Positions 59,298 to 64,000 of a DNA stretch of 64,000 nucleotides are shown piece by piece. The stretch is taken from assembly GCF_010586825.1 (NCBI RefSeq), contig NZ_JAAAGB010000001.1, positions 62,001 through 126,000 on the forward strand, in the 5' to 3' direction. A program made the position numbers and the translations under genes. This DNA is from Draconibacterium mangrovi. GTDB taxonomy: Bacteria; Bacteroidota; Bacteroidia; Bacteroidales; Prolixibacteraceae. The notes beneath the pieces were generated by a model. It was not told the origin of the DNA and searched no databases. It worked only from the letters and a program-made list of their open reading frames with translations. Positions within the stretch are counted from its first letter, which is position 1, and each line of letters starts with the position of its first letter.

Positions 59298-60482
59298 TTA
59301 TTGTAGTTCGTACTGGCTCCAATCTTCTGCGGATGGTTGGGTTTGGGATTCTGGCATATTTACAATAGGATATTCAAATGGTCTTGCCGAATACCCCTGA
59401 ATATTATCAATATCACCCTGTGTAACAGGCTGTCGTTTCTGTCCTCTGTTAAGATATTGTGCTGCGTTTGGCACCTTGTCCCAGAACTCCGAAACAATAA
59501 CCTTCATGTGGTTCATGTTTACACCTTCACCAAACTGAGATTTTAGCTGCTTCATTCTTCCCGAAATTGTTTGGGCCATTTTCGGATCGTCAACAATTAA
59601 ACTATAAAGCTTTTGTATATCTCCATCACCTGCTAATTGGTGACGGGCAACACCATTTTCATCAAGCAACGTGTAAATTTTCTTGTCGTTGTCGTATTGA
59701 ACTTTCCACCACATCTTATCTTTGGCTAATGCTGCATTAATGTATGGAAGTTTCATTTTCCAGTCCATTTCTACTTCCCATCGGCGGCGGCTTTCTTCGC
59801 TATCTTGTGTGTGCTTATCTTTTAACCACTGGTTATAACCTTCTTTTTGCAGGTATTGAAGTTGTTTCCATTTGTCGTCATTAGCGGCCCTTCCTGCTGC
59901 TAATCCATAATTACGATCAGTATTGTACTGGTTAAGCGCTACACGTGCCGCCAAACTTTTATTGGCTGCATCACGGTTATTCCAGTCGTCCATTCGTCGC
60001 AAATAATCATTGCGCTGATTCCAATAACTGTTAATATAAGCTGGTACTTTGTTGTTTTGTACCGGAGCATTAACCTGCCCACCTCTGGCCAGCGATATAA
60101 TATCAGCAACACCACTCAATCCTTGTCCAAGGGCATTAAGTTTGGCTGCACGTTTTTTATAATCGGCAGCTTCAGTGTCAAAATAAGGCTTTGGAGCAGG
60201 TGTGTAAATTTGGTTAATCAATTCCTCCGGATCGCCTAAATAACTTTTATTCTGTGTCGGTTGCTCAGCTCCCTGTTGCACTTGTGCACTCTGCTGTTGA
60301 AGCTCATTAAAATCAGCAACACCATTCCCTTGCCGGTCTTTTAATTCACTTATGCCATCCGCATCTGCATTATTGCCCCAATAAGCACCTTTCTGGTTTC
60401 CCCAATAAGCTGCTTTCTGCTTCTCATCGGGTTCTATGGGTGTAAAACCATTGTTTTCTTTATCATCGTTAACTATTGTCAT
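59298..60482 (-). CDS. Hypothetical internal-virion-like protein
   Basis: The 394-residue product starts with a polar tail rich in Asn/Gln and contains two neighbouring AYWGN repeats (KAAYWGNQKGAYWGNN). The middle is strongly helical (KLNALGQGLSGVADIISLARGG) with charged coiled segments. It is ten bases before the giant gene and 3 bases after an internal-core-like gene, which suggests an ejection or internal core protein. Confidence 0.55.
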   Translation of the reverse strand: MTIVNDDKENNGFTPIEPDEKQKAAYWGNQKGAYWGNNADADGISELKDRQGNGVADFNELQQQSAQVQQGAEQPTQNKSYLGDPEELINQIYTPAPKPYFDTEAADYKKRAAKLNALGQGLSGVADIISLARGGQVNAPVQNNKVPAYINSYWNQRNDYLRRMDDWNNRDAANKSLAARVALNQYNTDRNYGLAAGRAANDDKWKQLQYLQKEGYNQWLKDKHTQDSEESRRRWEVEMDWKMKLPYINAALAKDKMWWKVQYDNDKKIYTLLDENGVARHQLAGDGDIQKLYSLIVDDPKMAQTISGRMKQLKSQFGEGVNMNHMKVIVSEFWDKVPNAAQYLNRGQKRQPVTQGDIDNIQGYSARPFEYPIVNMPESQTQPSAEDWSQYELQ

Positions 60483-60484
60483 AG

Positions 60485-61021
60485 CTATTCGCTTGTTAAG
60501 GTTTCTGTAATTGATTTACCCCCTTTACCCATGGCTGCAACATCGGCACCGGTACTGATTAATTGTGCACCAACTCCGGCTAAGTTTGATGCATTCTGGG
60601 CTTTATTGCGGTTAAGTGCCATACGCTTAGAGTACATATCTGCAAGTGAATTCTGGTAGTTCTGCTCATTGTTAAGCTGATAGTAGGTGCTTTTCTGCGC
60701 CAGGTTATTCATTGAGTCGTTATACTGCTCATTGGCCTTACTTTTTGCAGCAATAGTGGCTTCTGCCGTTGCACCGGTAGCCTCACCTTTGCTTTCAATC
60801 GTTTTTGCCTGATCCTGGTAGCGCTTACGCATTTGCTCCACCAAACCTTTTGCGGCATTCGATTCCATAAAATCCTGATTCAGACGCTTATCATAGAAAG
60901 CATTCTGTTTAGCCTCGTAAGCGTCAAGCTGTCTTTCAGCTTCTTTATTGGCTTTTGCCGATTTAATTCCTCCGTATATGGAGGATGCTAAGCCAACTCC
61001 TGCTGTTATTGCACCAATCAT
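60485..61021 (-). CDS. Internal-core/ejection-like protein (gp14-like layout)
   Basis: The 178-residue product begins with a Gly/Ala-rich hydrophobic part (MIGAITAGVGLASSIYGGIK) and continues as long Ala/Gln/Lys helices (RQLDAYEAKQNAFYDKRLNQ), with another Gly-rich hydrophobic part near the end (NLAGVGAQLISTGADVAAMG). T7 gp14-like internal core proteins have this structure. The similarity is in layout, not in a demonstrated homology. Confidence 0.55.
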   Translation of the reverse strand: MIGAITAGVGLASSIYGGIKSAKANKEAERQLDAYEAKQNAFYDKRLNQDFMESNAAKGLVEQMRKRYQDQAKTIESKGEATGATAEATIAAKSKANEQYNDSMNNLAQKSTYYQLNNEQNYQNSLADMYSKRMALNRNKAQNASNLAGVGAQLISTGADVAAMGKGGKSITETLTSE

Positions 61022-61077
61022 AACTACTTAAATTTGAACGTTCCCGGTAAAAATAAAGTAGTTCAATCTCTATTTTG

Positions 61078-61091
61078 TGTACATTGTTCAC
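61078..61091. promoter_or_regulatory. Motif TGTACATTGTTCAC, second copy
   Basis: Identical to 38036-38049. It lies between the leftward internal-core gene and a rightward HTH gene, 60 bp upstream of the latter. Bases following it (CTAT and CATAT) differ slightly between copies, which limits the conserved core to these 14 bases. Confidence 0.55.
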
Positions 61092-61150
61092 TATTTTAGG
61101 AATTTTATACATGAAGTGGTGTATTTATTCCGGTAATTTTGATTCTTATT

Positions 61151-61624
61151 ATGGGTCGGAAAAAGCAAAATAAGACAAAGCCTAACGAGTGGAGCAAGGA
61201 ACAAAAGATTGCATCCATGAAAACACTGGAGCAATTAGACTTTAACTTTTCACACGCGGCAAAAGAATTAGGTGTATCACGTCAAACCCTTTATAAGTGG
61301 AAAGAATTGTACTGGGAACTATACCTTGAAAACAGGGAGCACTTCCAGGGATTCGTTGAAACTGCTCAAGCCAAACAGTTGCTTGAACACGAAAAAACAG
61401 ATGCAATACTGGCTGATATGTCTGAAGTTATGCAAAATGCAGTACGCCGACTTATTGAAGATCCTAATATAATACAAAAAATGAGCGTCAGTCAGTTGCT
61501 CGAAGTAGTAAATAAATTCGGACCATACACAATACCCAAAAAGGGAGCCATGCCGCCACCGGGAGAACAGGAAGATGAAAGTAGCTTTTTTACCGATCTA
61601 TTGGATAAACTCAAAAAGAAATAA
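61151..61624 (+). CDS. HTH protein, small-terminase-like
   Basis: From the ATG at 61151 the 157-residue protein has an N-terminal HTH (FNFSHAAKELGVSRQTLYKWK) of the Tnp/terminase-small-subunit type, then long helices (MSEVMQNAVRRLIEDPNIIQ) and a polar end. Small terminase subunits recognise phage DNA for packaging. It lies 20 kb from the large subunit, which is atypical, so a regulator of the downstream operon is equally possible. Confidence 0.6.
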   Translation: MGRKKQNKTKPNEWSKEQKIASMKTLEQLDFNFSHAAKELGVSRQTLYKWKELYWELYLENREHFQGFVETAQAKQLLEHEKTDAILADMSEVMQNAVRRLIEDPNIIQKMSVSQLLEVVNKFGPYTIPKKGAMPPPGEQEDESSFFTDLLDKLKKK

Positions 61625-61626
61625 CA

Positions 61627-64000
61627 ATGAATAATTTACAGGTTGCATTCGATATTAAAGGAATTGACAGAAGGACACCATATTCAGACCATAATCGGGA
61701 AGATGGGTGGTGTGACGAATTAATAAACTGGCGGCACCGCAACGGTAGGATGGAACCAGTAGGAACAAAACCAAAGTTATTTAATTTGCCTGCACGAAGT
61801 TTTCAAAAGATATGGTTGCACGATCAGGACAATGTACACAATTACATTGGACTGTCTGATCAGGCACTATACTTAATTACAATGGAAACCGGTGTAAGCA
61901 CATTAATCGCCAATGGTTTTATTGGTGAAGTTAAAATTGAATTTATCAAGCGCTTCATGGTCGTTATTCACGAAGAAGGAATGGACCGTTTTATCTGGAA
62001 CGGAGATGAAAACAAATACGACAATATCCTTATACCAAGTCGCCCGATGTTGCTTTTTTCACGATCTGACATACGTGGAAAAATTGTTTATACCGAAAAA
62101 GCAGTTGGCGCTGAAGCTATATTGGCCAAGTATTATAAAGCACTGAACAACGAAAATAGAGATGAAGGATTGTTAACCGGAGGCATTATGCTTCGTGCAG
62201 CCTTTCGCATGTATGATGGATCATACGTGCTACATTCAATCCCCGAATATATACAGCTTGGGTTAAACATGACAATGTATGAACAGGCAGTAGAAGGAGG
62301 TGGCGATGATAACGACCTGAATTGGATTAAGTTTTACATGAGCAAAATAAATGTGTCATTCAATAGTGCACTTTTTATTTCTATCGACAAAAACATCTTC
62401 ACCGATGTTGTAATTTTTGCATGCAAGAACGAAGAATTATTTGATTTCAACGAAGACACATTTGATGATGATGTTTTAACGGATAAAGTACACAATGCTA
62501 GTACCGATCACGATTTTGATGTTGATTTTCATGATATATTTGAAGGACGAATATCAGAGGACTTTAAAAACATGGTGGATTCGCCGTCCTGGTATAAGGT
62601 TCACGAAATAAGCATTGAAGCCATACAGAATGGAGAAGCTGAAACTACTCAGGAAATCGACACAAAAGGTTTTTACCAGGATTATGCTACCCGCGAAACT
62701 CTAACTGTCGATCAATTTTCACACCACTCACTTATTGGTTCCGTTGCATATAACTACAACTCGCGCCTCATTATTGGAGATATAAAAACACTATTCGCTA
62801 CCTATCGTTACTTTCCACTAAATCCATACACATTGGTAGGCGATTACATATTATTTCCCGATGAAGCTCGATATAGCGACGACTGGAATTATATCGCAGA
62901 CCGCAATTGTAAATTTATTGTCACATTAAACACGTCATCCGGCGACGTTACAAAGATCATAGACGCAGGTGTGCGGCCTTTTGCAGAACACGACAATAAA
63001 GAATGGGTGGTCTTATCATTAAGTGTACTCGGTTATCCAGATGCCAGAGCAAAAAGCATAAGCATACTTGTACAGAACGGAAATCAGTGGTATAAAATTC
63101 ATGAGTTTAAATTAAAAGCATCTTCTGTTAGCAATTATGCCTACTACCATTCTCCCGATTTTTCATCTGCTCCGGTTGAAATAACTGACAGATACGAATA
63201 CAACTTTAATGCAATAATGGTAGGTACCGATTTTCCCGTAACACAACAGGTAAATATTAATAACTACACCAATAAAGAGTTTCGTGATGAAAACCGCTTG
63301 CAAATATCAGAAGTAAACAATCCATTCCTTTTCCCGGCAGAAAACAGCTACCAGGTAGGCACAGGCAAAATACTTGATGTGGCAACTAATACTGAACCTT
63401 TATCTTCTGGTCAGTTTGGAGAACACCCAATAATTGTATTTACATCAAAAGGGCGTTATGTAATGTTCCAGGGACTTGGCGATGTAACATTCTCAAACAT
63501 TAAACCACTTGATGGTGACGTGCCGGATATGGCTGTTGATGTAACATCGGTTTCAGGCGGTGTGGTTTATTCTACACGATTAGGATTATTCATAGCTGTT
63601 GGCACACAAGTTACACAACTTTCTGAAGTGTTAACCGGAGAGGTTAATGAAGAACTGAAAAACAACCCACACTACCAGTTTTTCCTAAGCGATACACGAT
63701 TAATTAACATTGTAAACAAACTGTCAACTGTTGACTTCTTAACATACCTTTCGGGGGCCACAATCGGTTACGATCACGACAACAAAGAACTACTGTGTAC
63801 TAATAATGCCTTCAGCTACTCGTACACCTTCAATTTTAAATCTGGTTATTGGTCAAAGCTGGACACATCATTCAAGCTACTAATCAACGATTACCCTAAA
63901 TTATATGGGCTAAGAGAAGTCGATGTGACTGGTATAATAAATATTAGTGATGAAGTTTATTCAGAGCCTATACCTACTCTCATCACTACGCAACCTCTCC
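61627..64000 (+). CDS. Large virion structural protein, 5' part
   Basis: An open frame begins at ATG 61627, two bases after the HTH gene stop, and runs 791 codons to the window edge without a stop. The start reads MNNLQVAFDIKGIDRRTPYS. Further on, RDENRLQISEVNNPFLFPAE and HPIIVFTSKGRYVMFQGLGD have the beta-propeller-like pattern of a virion protein widespread in Bacteroidota podoviruses and crAss-like phages (tail-tubular or stabilisation type). The assignment is from memory of such proteins, without a search. Confidence 0.65.
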   Translation, partial: MNNLQVAFDIKGIDRRTPYSDHNREDGWCDELINWRHRNGRMEPVGTKPKLFNLPARSFQKIWLHDQDNVHNYIGLSDQALYLITMETGVSTLIANGFIGEVKIEFIKRFMVVIHEEGMDRFIWNGDENKYDNILIPSRPMLLFSRSDIRGKIVYTEKAVGAEAILAKYYKALNNENRDEGLLTGGIMLRAAFRMYDGSYVLHSIPEYIQLGLNMTMYEQAVEGGGDDNDLNWIKFYMSKINVSFNSALFISIDKNIFTDVVIFACKNEELFDFNEDTFDDDVLTDKVHNASTDHDFDVDFHDIFEGRISEDFKNMVDSPSWYKVHEISIEAIQNGEAETTQEIDTKGFYQDYATRETLTVDQFSHHSLIGSVAYNYNSRLIIGDIKTLFATYRYFPLNPYTLVGDYILFPDEARYSDDWNYIADRNCKFIVTLNTSSGDVTKIIDAGVRPFAEHDNKEWVVLSLSVLGYPDARAKSISILVQNGNQWYKIHEFKLKASSVSNYAYYHSPDFSSAPVEITDRYEYNFNAIMVGTDFPVTQQVNINNYTNKEFRDENRLQISEVNNPFLFPAENSYQVGTGKILDVATNTEPLSSGQFGEHPIIVFTSKGRYVMFQGLGDVTFSNIKPLDGDVPDMAVDVTSVSGGVVYSTRLGLFIAVGTQVTQLSEVLTGEVNEELKNNPHYQFFLSDTRLINIVNKLSTVDFLTYLSGATIGYDHDNKELLCTNNAFSYSYTFNFKSGYWSKLDTSFKLLINDYPKLYGLREVDVTGIINISDEVYSEPIPTLITTQPL

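Larger units (their letters stand above)
6137..64000. mobile_element. Integrated tailed phage (prophage), left end and body
   Basis: From the tRNA-Pro 3' end onward nearly every recognisable gene is of phage type: integrase, CI-like repressors, excisionase-like HTH, NinG, phage methylases, replication initiator, endolysin, tail fibre, major capsid, large terminase, portal and a giant polyvalent protein. No second copy of the tRNA 3' end is visible, so the right boundary lies beyond the window. Genes appear intact, so the prophage may be functional, but this cannot be shown from sequence. Confidence 0.9.

Overview
The window is from a Bacteroidota chromosome, most like Marinilabiliales/Prolixibacteraceae by the feel of its proteins (an inference, not a database result). 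Supporting signs are the lack of Shine-Dalgarno sequences, promoters of the TTTG-N19-TAnnTTTG type, typical families (DUF1460, DUF4494, TrhA, secreted VOC protein) and AT-rich intergenic DNA. Positions 1-6136 are host DNA. The rest, 6137 to the window end, is one large prophage or prophage-derived element whose right end is not in view.

Host part (1-6136): the end of a macro-domain protein, a striking array of GGGAGAAC words spaced exactly 21 bp apart (251-447), several small secreted or membrane proteins, a DUF1460 cysteine amidase/peptidase-like protein, an outer-membrane barrel, a VOC protein, TrhA, thioredoxin reductase, and tRNA-Pro(GGG) with a consensus promoter. The element begins directly after the tRNA.

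Phage part. (a) 6289-8878: tyrosine integrase and a leftward lysogeny block with two CI-like HTH repressors around a SHOCT lipoprotein and a small membrane protein. (b) 8989-10499: start of the rightward early operon (winged-helix protein, excisionase-like HTH, DUF4494). (c) 10500-11660: a 1.1-kb gene-free stretch with tRNA-Asn, an abnormal 151-nt tRNA-Leu-like element, an initiator-type tRNA and many hairpins, possibly one large structured RNA. (d) 11661-22497: replication, modification and accessory genes (NinG, C5 and N6/N4 methylases, replication initiator, putative ADP-ribosyltransferase, ASCH, UVR-motif and radical-SAM-like DUF5131 proteins). (e) 22500-24726: three small genes, each followed or overlapped by a related imperfect palindrome, then a XerC/D-like recombinase; this resembles an integron-like cassette array but does not match known attC polarity. 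(f) 25025-37960, leftward: lysis genes, tail fibre and receptor-binding-like proteins, major capsid protein, scaffold-like protein. (g) 38131-44941, rightward: large terminase and small accessory genes including a DEDD exonuclease and a putative metallopeptidase. (h) 45174-61021, leftward: portal, a 4056-residue polyvalent protein and two internal-virion-like proteins. (i) 61151-64000, rightward: HTH protein and an incomplete virion protein.

The portal/terminase/capsid types and the giant polyvalent protein suggest a tailed podovirus-like or SU10-like phage. A family of short palindromic repeats is scattered in one orientation through the element, and at least three copies lie inside coding sequence. 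All functional names come from reading motifs by eye; no search was run.
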